Assembly (NCBI GenBank): GCA_026702615.1
Contig: JAPPBY010000017.1
Span: forward strand, 186,001 to 250,000
DNA length: 64,000 bases
Reading direction: 5' to 3'
DNA from: Chloroflexota bacterium
GTDB lineage: Bacteria; Chloroflexota; Dehalococcoidia; Tepidiformales; Tepidiformaceae
Shown here: piece by piece, positions 37,597-47,479 of the stretch
Position numbering within the stretch: position 1 is the first letter of the stretch
Layout of the letters: every line of letters begins with the position of its first letter
Program-made: the position numbers and the translations under genes
Notes under the pieces: model-generated
The model's input: the letters and a program-made list of their open reading frames with translations, nothing else
What the model was told of the DNA's origin: nothing
The model's database searches: none

Positions 37597-39098
37597 CGGC
37601 CGCCCAGGGCGCAGCGGTCGGGGCTCGATCAGCCTGGCCGGTGGTCATCGCGCTCGGGCTCGGAGTCTTCATCGGGGGCTTCGACCAGACCTTCGTGGTT
37701 CCGGTCCTGACGGAGATGCTCGGGGACCTGGGCGTAGCGGTGAACGAGCTCGAACAGGCCTCGTGGATCCTGAACGGCTACCTGCTCGGCTACACGGTCG
37801 CCCTGCCCCTCATGGGGCGGTTCGCAGACGTACACGGGCACTACCGCATCTTCGTGATCGGGATGCTCATCTTCATGGGCGGCTCCGTGTTCGTCGCCTT
37901 CGCGCCCAACATCACCATCCTCACGATCGCGCGGGCGGTCACGGCACTCGGCGGGGGGGCGCTGGTGCCGGTGGGCCTGGCAATCGCCGCTCACGCCCTG
38001 CCCGCCTCGCAGCGCACGATCGGCCTGGGGTCGATTTCGACCCTGGACGACGCTTCGAGCCTGGCGGGGCCGCTGTGGGGCACGCTCATCGGCGTGTGGA
38101 TCGGCTGGCGGGGCCTGTTCTGGATGAACATCGTGCTGGCCCTGCCCATCCTCATCCTCGTGCTGGTGCTGGCGCGCCGCGCCTCCGCTCCGCCACGCGC
38201 CAACGAGCAGGTGGACTGGCAAGGGGGATTGCTGCTCGCACTGGCGCTGGGGGCATTGACGTTCGCGATCGCGGGGGCGGGGGAGAGCCTGCGCGAACTC
38301 TGGCAGATCCTGTCGCTCTACGGGGCGGCAGCGGTGTTCATGGCGTTCTTCGTGCGGCGCCAGCTTCGAGTTGAGTCACCGCTGATCGACATGCGGATGT
38401 TCCGGATCCGGCGTGTCGCCTTAGCAAATGTCGTCTTCCTGCTGGAAGGCATGGCCCTCATCACAGCCCTCGTGAACGTGCCTCTGCTGGCGCAGGTGGT
38501 GTGGGGCATGGAGGGCGCGGGGCCGGGATTGATGCTGGGACGGATGGTCCTGTTCATGGCCGTCGGGGGGATTGCCGGAGGTGCGCTGGCGACCATCGCC
38601 GGGTACCGCCTGACGACCGTCGTGAGCTTCGTGATCGCCGCGGCAGGCCTGTTTGCGATGTCCGGCTGGGCGTCCGAACCGAGCCAGATCGCGCTGTGGA
38701 CGGCACTGGGGCTGGCGGGGCTGGGATTCACGCTGGCCGACGCATCCCTCTACGCGACGATCATGGAGAGCGTCGAGGCGGGGCGGCGCGCCTCGGCCAC
38801 CGCCGTGCTCCAGGTCTCGCAGACGCTGGGCATGGTCGTGGGCATGGCGCTGCTGGGGTCGGAGGGGCTGGGCCGCTTCGACCAGCGCGCCGGGAGCCTC
38901 TTCGCCCAGGAGCTGTTCGAGATTACGGAGGACCAACTGATTGACGTCGTCCGGCAGACGATGGACGAGACGTTCTTCGTGGCGGCGGTCCTCATGGCGG
39001 CGGCGGCCGTGCTCTCGCTCGGGCTCGGAGGGGGCCGGCTCTGGAGACGTCGGGGAAGCGGTGGGCCCGCTGCGTCCCCCGCTACCGGCGACCCGTGA
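37593..39098 (+). CDS. DHA2-type 14-TM MFS transporter (P55-like)
   Basis: About 14 hydrophobic segments; motif GRFADVHGHYRIFVIG; GTG start overlaps lipoprotein stop (GTGA). Confidence 0.88.
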   Translation: MTAAQGAAVGARSAWPVVIALGLGVFIGGFDQTFVVPVLTEMLGDLGVAVNELEQASWILNGYLLGYTVALPLMGRFADVHGHYRIFVIGMLIFMGGSVFVAFAPNITILTIARAVTALGGGALVPVGLAIAAHALPASQRTIGLGSISTLDDASSLAGPLWGTLIGVWIGWRGLFWMNIVLALPILILVLVLARRASAPPRANEQVDWQGGLLLALALGALTFAIAGAGESLRELWQILSLYGAAAVFMAFFVRRQLRVESPLIDMRMFRIRRVALANVVFLLEGMALITALVNVPLLAQVVWGMEGAGPGLMLGRMVLFMAVGGIAGGALATIAGYRLTTVVSFVIAAAGLFAMSGWASEPSQIALWTALGLAGLGFTLADASLYATIMESVEAGRRASATAVLQVSQTLGMVVGMALLGSEGLGRFDQRAGSLFAQELFEITEDQLIDVVRQTMDETFFVAAVLMAAAAVLSLGLGGGRLWRRRGSGGPAASPATGDP

Positions 39099-39123
39099 CG
39101 CTGAACAGCCGAGGAGGCACTCC

Positions 39124-39558
39124 ATGACAGAAACGCTGCGCGAGCAAAACGACCGGATCGCGATCGTCGACGTGATCAATCGGTACGGCACGACGATCGA
39201 CGCGGGCGACTACGAGGGGCTCGCCGACTGCTTTGCGTCGGACGCCGTCGTTCGATACGGCGGGGGCCGGGAGTTCCACAGCGGCGAGGAAGTCGCGGAG
39301 TTCGTGAAGGGCATGACAGTGGACTTCGTGGCCCAGCAACACCTGCTGGGGAACCACGAGGTCGTGCTCGAGGGCGACCGGGCGACGGCGACGACCTATC
39401 TCCACGCGACGCAGATCGAGCGGGAGGAGGCGGGAGGGGGCGTGGTCGTGACCGGCGGGGTCTACCGCGACGTGCTGGTGCGCACGAAAGCCGGCTGGCG
39501 CATCGCTGAGCGCGAACTGGAAGGGCTGTGGCGCGAGCGGCGGGAGTCAGACTCCTAG
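39124..39558 (+). CDS. SnoaL-like / nuclear transport factor 2 family protein
   Basis: IVDVINRYGTTIDAGDYEGLADCFASDAVVRYGGG, GVYRDVLVRTKAGWRIAERELEGLW. Confidence 0.8.
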   Translation: MTETLREQNDRIAIVDVINRYGTTIDAGDYEGLADCFASDAVVRYGGGREFHSGEEVAEFVKGMTVDFVAQQHLLGNHEVVLEGDRATATTYLHATQIEREEAGGGVVVTGGVYRDVLVRTKAGWRIAERELEGLWRERRESDS

Positions 39559-39667
39559 CGGGTGGATGCGCCCTGCGGGGTTCAGCAGACCGCCGCGTGC
39601 CTGCCGAGGGGAACTGGTAGTTGTCAGCGCCCTATGATGCGCGAATGCGTGAACCGCTGACGGGCCA

Positions 39668-40963
39668 GTGAGCGAACGAACACAGAGCGTCCCTTCCCCA
39701 CCGGCGCGGGCCGGCAACCGGCCGTCGTTGCCGACCCTGGAGACGTTCTCGGCGTTTCGTTCCCGCCCGTTCACCTACCTCTGGATCAACACGCTGAGCT
39801 TCGCGCTGGTGCAGGCGATGCAGCGGTTCGCGTTCGTCTGGCTGGTGATCGAGGCGATCGACGAGGGCGGGCTGGGGCGGGGGTCGGAGTGGTCGGGGGC
39901 GGTGTTCTTCGCACTGGGCATCCCGGTGCTGTTCTTCACGATCCCCGCGGGCGTGCTCGCCGACCGCATCAACCGGCGCACGCTCGTGCTCGCCAGCCAA
40001 GTCGTGGCGGTGGCGGTGACCGTGGCCGCGGGGGTGATCATCGTGGCAGGGGCGATGACGACGGTGCTGGCGCTGCTGCTGGCGGCGGGCGTAGGCGCGA
40101 CCATCGCGGTGGGCCTGCCCGTGCGGAACGCGATCGTTCCCACCGTGGTCGACCGCGACACGCTGCTGAAGGCGATCGTGATGATGAGCATGGCGATGAA
40201 CATCTCGCAGATCGTCGGAGCCTCGCTGGGGGGCCTCGCGATCGCGGTGTGGGGCATCGGCGGAGCTTTCATCGCGCAGGGGGTCCTGCTCCTGGTCGGG
40301 ACGCTGGCGCTGATCCCGCTTCGAGTGCCGACGGTGCGGGCAGCGGAGCAGCACCGGCAACCGATCCAGGAGCTACGCGAGGGGATGGGTTTCGTCTGGG
40401 ATCACCAGGGCATCCGCACGCTCATCATCCTGCTGGCGATCGCCGGCATCTTCCTCATCGGCCCGTTCGGCACGCTCCTTCCGCAGATCGCCAAGGAGGA
40501 GTTGGGGCGGAATGCATTCGAGGCAAGCCTGCTGTTCACGTTCATGGGCGTGGGCACCGTGATCAGCTCGCTTGCCATCGCCTCCGTGCCCGAGTTGCGC
40601 AACAAGGGGGGCTGGGTCATCGGCACGTTGATCTCAGCAGGCATCGTGGTGCCGCTGCTGGGAGTCTCGCCCTGGTACCCGTTAACGGCGGGCGTCATGT
40701 TCTGCGGAGGCGTGGCCGCGGGCATCTTCATGAACCTGAACCAGACGCTCGTGCAGGCGAACACGCCACCCGAGATCATGGGGCGGGTGGTGAGCATTCA
40801 CACACTGGCGTTCCAGGGGGTGGGGCCGTTCGGGGGGATCCTGGCGGGGCTCATGGCGGCCTGGCTGGGAGCGCCTACCTGGATGGTGATCAGCGGGGCA
40901 ATCCTGTTCGTGCTGACGACCTGGGCATTGGTCACGCAGCCGGCGCTGCGGAAGATGTCCTAG
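39668..40963 (+). CDS. MFS transporter (enterobactin-exporter-like MFS_3), copy 1
   Basis: TYLWINTLSFALVQAMQRFAFVWLVIE, PAGVLADRINRRTLVL, 12 hydrophobic segments. Confidence 0.88.
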   Translation: MSERTQSVPSPPARAGNRPSLPTLETFSAFRSRPFTYLWINTLSFALVQAMQRFAFVWLVIEAIDEGGLGRGSEWSGAVFFALGIPVLFFTIPAGVLADRINRRTLVLASQVVAVAVTVAAGVIIVAGAMTTVLALLLAAGVGATIAVGLPVRNAIVPTVVDRDTLLKAIVMMSMAMNISQIVGASLGGLAIAVWGIGGAFIAQGVLLLVGTLALIPLRVPTVRAAEQHRQPIQELREGMGFVWDHQGIRTLIILLAIAGIFLIGPFGTLLPQIAKEELGRNAFEASLLFTFMGVGTVISSLAIASVPELRNKGGWVIGTLISAGIVVPLLGVSPWYPLTAGVMFCGGVAAGIFMNLNQTLVQANTPPEIMGRVVSIHTLAFQGVGPFGGILAGLMAAWLGAPTWMVISGAILFVLTTWALVTQPALRKMS

Positions 40964-40985
40964 GCCTCCGCCACTGCCCCGAGGC

Positions 40986-41789
40986 TTAGTCGGTGAAGAC
41001 GCCCCCGTGGGGATGGAGCAGCGCGCCGGTGTAGAAGCTCGAGTCGTCGCAGGCGAGGAAGAGGGCGGTCTTGGCAACCTCCTCGGGGACGCCCATGCGC
41101 TTCATCGGCGTAAGGCCCATCGACCAGCTTCCGCCTACCTCGCTCTCGCTCAGGCCGGCCGTCATGGGGGTTTCGATGAAGCCGGGACCGATCGCGTTGA
41201 CGCGGATGTTGTGGAAGGCGAGCTCCATCGCCAGCACCTTGGTCAGCATCCAGACGCCCGCCTTGGAGACGCAGTAGGGACCGACGCCGACCTGGGGAAC
41301 CTTCGCCATGATCGATGCGATGTTGATGATGGCGCCGCCGTTGTCCGCCTCGACCATCCGGCGGGCGACGGCGCGGTCGGAAAGCAGCACGCCAGTGAGG
41401 TTCACGTCCAGCACCTTCTGGAAGGCTTCGACGGGGGCGTGCAGGAGGAAGGAGTCGTTGACGCCCACCGAGCTGATCTGCACAGGCTCGGGGTCCATGT
41501 AACGCCAGTTGCTGATGCCGGCGGCGGCGAGGAGGACATCGATGGCGCCGAAGGTCTCGACGGCAGCCTCGGCCATGGCTTCGCAGGAGGCCTCATCGCT
41601 TGTGTCGGTGCTGACGTAGATGGCCTCGCGTCCACGTGCCCGTACGGCCGCGACGGAGTCGGCGCCGTCCTGGAGGTCGGCGATGACGACGTTGGCGCCC
41701 TCGTCGGCGTAGAGCTCGGCGGTGGCGCGGCCGATGCCGCTGGCTCCGCCTGTGATGACCGCGACCTTACCCTCGAGCTTGCCTGCCAT
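40986..41789 (-). CDS. SDR family oxidoreductase
   Basis: LEGKVAVITGGASGIGRATAELYADEGANVVIAD, YCVSKAGVWMLTKVLAMELA. Confidence 0.92.
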   Translation of the reverse strand: MAGKLEGKVAVITGGASGIGRATAELYADEGANVVIADLQDGADSVAAVRARGREAIYVSTDTSDEASCEAMAEAAVETFGAIDVLLAAAGISNWRYMDPEPVQISSVGVNDSFLLHAPVEAFQKVLDVNLTGVLLSDRAVARRMVEADNGGAIINIASIMAKVPQVGVGPYCVSKAGVWMLTKVLAMELAFHNIRVNAIGPGFIETPMTAGLSESEVGGSWSMGLTPMKRMGVPEEVAKTALFLACDDSSFYTGALLHPHGGVFTD

Positions 41790-41870
41790 CTGAAGTCTCC
41801 CCACGTAAAGCTGGCGGGACTATAGCGGAGCAGAGGGGGCCGGGACGCCAAGACGGAGCAGCCCTGTAGG

Positions 41871-43175
41871 ATGCGACGGGTGACCGAACAGGCTCGGGGC
41901 GCGGCAGGCGCCCCAGCGCGCCCTGCCAGCCGCCCCTCGCTGCCGACACTGGAGACATTTTCCGCCTTCAAGTCGCGGCCCTTCACGTACCTCTGGATCA
42001 ACACGATGAGCTTCGCGCTCGTGCAGGCGACGCAGCGCTTCGCATTCGTCTGGCTGGTGATCGAGGGAGTCGAGAGAGGGGGACTGGGGCTCGGGGCGGG
42101 GGCGACCGGGATGGTGGCCTTCGCGCTCGGCGTTCCCGTGCTATTCGTCACCATCCCGGCGGGCGTACTGGCGGACCGCATGGACCGGCGCACGCTCGTG
42201 CTGGGCAGCCAGCTCGTAGCCGTTGGAGTGACGTTTGCGGCGGGTGTGATCCTGCTCGCCGGGGAGATGACGACAGTCATCGCCATGCTGCTGGCGGCGG
42301 GGGTGGGGGCGACGATCGCGGTAGGCCTGCCCGTGCGGAACGCGATCGTTCCAACGGTGGTGGAACGAGACACGCTGCTGAAGGCGATCGTGATGATGAG
42401 CATGGCGATGAACGTCTCGCAAATCGTGGGGGCCGGGCTGGGAGGCCTGGCGATCGCCATCTGGGGCATCGGAGGGGCATTCGTGGCGCAGGGCGTCGTT
42501 CTGTTGATCGGGACACTGGCGCTGGTACCGCTTCGGGTTCCGAGGGCCCGCGAGGCCGCGGAACACCGGGCTCCGATGCAGGACCTGCTGGACGGGCTGC
42601 GCTTCGTGTGGAGGCACCAGGGCATCCGAACGCTGATCCTGCTGTTGGCCGGCTCAGGGATCTTCATGATCGGCCCGTTCACGTCGCTGCTTCCCCTGAT
42701 TGCCAAGGAAGAGCTGGGACGGGAGGCGCTCCAGTCGAGCCTCCTCTTCGTCTTCATGGGGTTGGGGATGACGATCAGCTCGCTCGGGCTTGCCTCGTTA
42801 CCCGACCTCAAGAACAAGGGCGGGTGGTTTATCGGCTCGCTGATGATGGGTGGGTTCACGCTCGTCGTCATCGGGCTATCGCCGTGGTACGCGTTGACGG
42901 CGACGGTAATGTTCACGGGAGGCATGGCAGGCGGGTTCTTCATGAACCTGAACCAGACCCTGGTCCAGGCCAATTCCCCCCACGAGATGATGGGCCGGGT
43001 GGTCGGCATCCACACGCTTGCCTTCCAGGGCATCGGACCGTTCGGAGGACTGCTCGCGGGCCTTCTGGCAGCCCAGATGGGAGCCCCGCTCTGGATGGCG
43101 ATCAGCGGCGCCGTGCTCTTTTGCCTGGCCTCCATGACGCTGGCGACGCAGCCGTCGTTGCGGAAGATGTCATAG
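41871..43175 (+). CDS. MFS transporter (MFS_3), copy 2
   Basis: Strong colinear similarity to 39668-40963 (e.g. LLAAGVGATIAVGLPVRNAIVPTVV[D/E]RDTLLKAIVMMSMAMN); start may be GTG 41880. Confidence 0.88.
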   Translation: MRRVTEQARGAAGAPARPASRPSLPTLETFSAFKSRPFTYLWINTMSFALVQATQRFAFVWLVIEGVERGGLGLGAGATGMVAFALGVPVLFVTIPAGVLADRMDRRTLVLGSQLVAVGVTFAAGVILLAGEMTTVIAMLLAAGVGATIAVGLPVRNAIVPTVVERDTLLKAIVMMSMAMNVSQIVGAGLGGLAIAIWGIGGAFVAQGVVLLIGTLALVPLRVPRAREAAEHRAPMQDLLDGLRFVWRHQGIRTLILLLAGSGIFMIGPFTSLLPLIAKEELGREALQSSLLFVFMGLGMTISSLGLASLPDLKNKGGWFIGSLMMGGFTLVVIGLSPWYALTATVMFTGGMAGGFFMNLNQTLVQANSPHEMMGRVVGIHTLAFQGIGPFGGLLAGLLAAQMGAPLWMAISGAVLFCLASMTLATQPSLRKMS

Positions 43176-43182
43176 AGAACCC

Positions 43183-43428
43183 ATGCGTATTGGGGTGCTA
43201 GTGTGGACCCAGGGGAGGGGGCTTGTGGGCAACCTCCGGCAGTTTCTGAATTCGCGAGTATCCGGTGCACTTGCTGGCATCCTCTCGTGGGTTTACGACT
43301 GGATCGGAAAGGACTACGAGAGCCGCCCCTATCGAGGTCGGCGGGACCGGCTGTTGTCGACTGTCACAATCGCCCTGCTGCTGCTCGTAGTTGCCGTGCT
43401 GGCAGGACTAACAATGGCTCCTCCTTGA
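43183..43428 (+). CDS. Small membrane protein
   Basis: C-terminal TM LLSTVTIALLLLVVAVLAGLTM; GTG at 43225 preceded by AGGGGAGGGGG is the better start. Confidence 0.5.
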   Translation: MRIGVLVWTQGRGLVGNLRQFLNSRVSGALAGILSWVYDWIGKDYESRPYRGRRDRLLSTVTIALLLLVVAVLAGLTMAPP

Positions 43429-43552
43429 TGTGGGGCAGTACCCGCTACCAAGGCTCGGGAATCGAATCAATGACCTTGGTGCGGACCGTTTACGGCCTTG
43501 GGGGGGTCTGGTAGCGTTCGGGCGGCCCCTGAAGGGGGCGCGGAGAGACCCC

Positions 43553-44734
<1,182 letters not shown>

Positions 44735-44750
44735 CGGCCCGGGGCCCGGG

Positions 44751-45269
44751 ATGGCCCTTCCGGAAGGGCGTTACTGCCCCTACTGCGGTGAGGGGCTGCG
44801 TCGCGAGCCTGTGGATGGCCGGCACCTACCAGAAGCGGCGCTGAAACCCGCGTGCCCGAGCTGCGGCTACGTTCACCTGGACGCGCCAACGCCCGTGGCG
44901 GGGGCCCTCGTCGAAAAGGAGGGCGAGGTGCTGCTGGTGAGGCCGCACGGCGCCGAGGAATTCGCGCTGGTGGGGGGCTACCCCGAACCGTACGAGACGA
45001 TCGAGGAGGCAGCGGTGCGGGAAGTGCGGGAGGAAACGGGGCTGGAAGTCGAGGTCGGGAGCATCCTGGGCAGCTACTCCTGCGAGCCGGTAGGCCAGAA
45101 CCTGGTGCTGGTCGTGTGCGTGGCGCGGGTGGTGGGCGGGGACTTTCGATTGCAGGAAGAGGAACTGGCCGAGGGACGATGGTTCCCGCTCGATGGGTTG
45201 CCGGCGTGGCCGGAGGGATGGCCCCTGCAGGACGTGTTCGCGGACCACGGTTGGGAAGGGAACCGTTAA
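44751..45269 (+). CDS. NUDIX hydrolase with N-terminal zinc ribbon
   Basis: CPYCGEG...CPSCGY; Nudix box GYPEPYETIEEAAVREVREETGLEV. Confidence 0.9.
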   Translation: MALPEGRYCPYCGEGLRREPVDGRHLPEAALKPACPSCGYVHLDAPTPVAGALVEKEGEVLLVRPHGAEEFALVGGYPEPYETIEEAAVREVREETGLEVEVGSILGSYSCEPVGQNLVLVVCVARVVGGDFRLQEEELAEGRWFPLDGLPAWPEGWPLQDVFADHGWEGNR

Positions 45270-45361
45270 GGGTTAGGACTTTCTTAATGTAAGGGGGTAG
45301 CGCTCAACCAGCCGATCGCCTATACTTGTGTGTAGCAACCGTTGAATAGGGGTTATCGGGC

Positions 45362-46153
45362 ATGACCTCGTCGGCAGCCGACGAACTCAGCGAGGCGCTG
45401 ACCCGCCTCCAGGGCGAGCGCGAGACCATCCTCGGCGAGATCGCGACGATTGAGCGCGACCTCGGGGAGAAGCACGAATCGCTCTCCGACGTGAACGAGA
45501 AAATCGAAGCATTGCGGAAGACGCTCGCCGTCTTGCGCCCGGACCTGGTGCGCAATCTGGAGCGGCCAGCAGCCCCCGAGGACGAGGACGAGCCGGACGA
45601 GCAAGCGCCGGCTGAGGCGGCGACAGCGGCGGACTTCTCAGAACTGCCCCGCCAAACGGCCGTGCTTGGCATCCTCGCGGGGGCCACCGAGGCCATGCAC
45701 TATCAGGAGATCGCGGAGATCGCGGGCGCGCCGGCGAGCAGCGTTTCTCCCAACCTCTCGCACCTGAAGTACCGGGATCTGGTGGAATCGACTGACCCGG
45801 GTACGTACCGGCTGGCTCCCGTGCTCCCGCTCGAGAGCGAGCAGGAGGCCAACGAGGCGCTGCGCGCCGTGGCGACCGCGATCGTGGACGACCGGCAGTG
45901 GGACATTCTCGAGGCAGTGTTCGAGATGGACGAGCGACTACCGTTCGTCGGGTTCGAGCACTTCCGGCGAAACCGGCTCGCCAATGTCACGGGCGTTCGC
46001 TGGGCGAACGACCGGCTGACACACGCCCTGATGAAGGAGTTGCTGAGCCGGGAGCTGATCGAGGTCTATCACACGGACAACCCGCGCAATCCAGAGTTCC
46101 CGACAGCGGCGATTCGCCTGACGGCCGAGGGGCTGGACGAGATCGAGGACTAG
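45362..46153 (+). CDS. Coiled-coil plus winged-helix putative regulator
   Basis: Heptad-like N-terminus; AVLGILAGATEAMHYQEIAEIAGAPASSVSPNLSHLKYRDLVES wHTH-like. Confidence 0.6.
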   Translation: MTSSAADELSEALTRLQGERETILGEIATIERDLGEKHESLSDVNEKIEALRKTLAVLRPDLVRNLERPAAPEDEDEPDEQAPAEAATAADFSELPRQTAVLGILAGATEAMHYQEIAEIAGAPASSVSPNLSHLKYRDLVESTDPGTYRLAPVLPLESEQEANEALRAVATAIVDDRQWDILEAVFEMDERLPFVGFEHFRRNRLANVTGVRWANDRLTHALMKELLSRELIEVYHTDNPRNPEFPTAAIRLTAEGLDEIED

Positions 46154-46165
46154 CCGGACCGCGCG

Positions 46166-47347
46166 CTAGATGACCTTGCCGTCCTTGAAGCGCTCGATGT
46201 CCTCCCAGCTGTAGCCGCACTCCAGCAGGATCTCCTCGGTGTGCTGGCCGAGATCCGGCGCCGTCGATTTGGGGCCGGCCGGCGTCTCGCTCATCTGGAT
46301 GGGGGTGCCGACGACGCCAACCTCGCCCAGGTTCGCATCCTGCAAGGTGGTCAGGTACTCGTTGGCGATGACCTGCGGCTCCTTCGCGACAGCGGCGTAG
46401 TCGTTGACAGGACCGCAGGGGAGGTTCGCGCCCTTGAGGATGGCGAGCCACTCATCGCGGGGCTTCCTGGCGAAGGTGAGGTTCAACTCCTCGATGAGCT
46501 CCTCGCGGTTGCCGATACGGCCGGCGGGTTCAGCGAAGCGCTCGTCCACCATGAGGTCCTCGCGTTCCAGAACCTCGCAAAAGGCCGGCCACCACTTCGG
46601 ATCGAGCAGTCCGAGGCTGAGGTAGCGCCCATCGGCGCAGGGATACCAGGTGAAGAGCGGGTTCCAGCGAGTGCCACCGGACCGCTGCTCCTTCTGGCGG
46701 AGGAAGCCCGTGAGCCCCAACCCCTGGAGGGCGAGCTGGGAACCCAGCAAAGAGGTATCGACATGCTGGCCGACTCCGTGCAGCTCGCGGGCGGCAATCG
46801 CGGAAGCGATGCCGAGGGCGAAGATCATCGCGCCGACCTGGTCGGCCATGCCCCCAATGACCACGGCGGGCTCCGCGCCGGGCCCACCTCCCTGGGCGAT
46901 CGTGATGCCGCCCATGGCCTGGCCGATGGAATCGAACGAGGGCTCGTGCGCTTGCGGCCCCTTCGGACCGAAGCCGGTGGCGCTGGCGGTGATGATGCGG
47001 GGGTTGATGGCGCTGAGGGACTCGTGGTCGAGCCCGAAGCGCTCCATCGTGCCGGGGCGGAAGTTATCAGTGACGACGTCGGTTTCGGGGATGAGCCGGT
47101 AGATGATCTCGCGGCCCTCAGGCGTCCGCGTGTCGACAGTGAGCGAGCGCTTGTTGCGGTTGAGCGCCTGGAAATAGGCGCACCAGCCGTCCGGCTGCAG
47201 ACCGAGGCTGCGTCCGAGGTCGCCGTGCGTCGGTTCTTCGACCTTGATGACGTCAGCGCCGAGGTCGGAGAGCAGGACGGTTGCGAAGGGCCCCTGCTGG
47301 TACCGGGTGAAGTCGAGGATGCGGACTCCTTCGAGCGCTCCTGGCAT
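46166..47347 (-). CDS. CaiB/BaiF family CoA-transferase
   Basis: LEGVRILDFTRYQQGPFATVLLSDLGADVIKVEEP, NKRSLTVDTRTPEGREI, GQHVDTSLLGSQLALQ. Confidence 0.93.
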   Translation of the reverse strand: MPGALEGVRILDFTRYQQGPFATVLLSDLGADVIKVEEPTHGDLGRSLGLQPDGWCAYFQALNRNKRSLTVDTRTPEGREIIYRLIPETDVVTDNFRPGTMERFGLDHESLSAINPRIITASATGFGPKGPQAHEPSFDSIGQAMGGITIAQGGGPGAEPAVVIGGMADQVGAMIFALGIASAIAARELHGVGQHVDTSLLGSQLALQGLGLTGFLRQKEQRSGGTRWNPLFTWYPCADGRYLSLGLLDPKWWPAFCEVLEREDLMVDERFAEPAGRIGNREELIEELNLTFARKPRDEWLAILKGANLPCGPVNDYAAVAKEPQVIANEYLTTLQDANLGEVGVVGTPIQMSETPAGPKSTAPDLGQHTEEILLECGYSWEDIERFKDGKVI

Positions 47348-47479
47348 GGGTTTCTCCTGAGACGGGTTCGGGTCCGCATCGTACGCAACTCGCCGCGGCG
47401 TTGCCCCGGCGGGGGACGGCGTTTCCGTAGCGGGGGACTGCGCTACGCTGCCGCCAACCTCCCTGAGACGCGAGCCGCC

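Noticed and set aside
45266-45326. Promoter upstream of the coiled-coil/wHTH gene (TATACT at 45321)
   Set aside because: No convincing -35 hexamer at 16-19 bp; kept only as a remark.
46241-47479. N-terminal extension of the 891-aa ORF 46241-48916
   Set aside because: This part is antisense to a clear CaiB gene; the real glycosyltransferase starts at the ATG at 47480.
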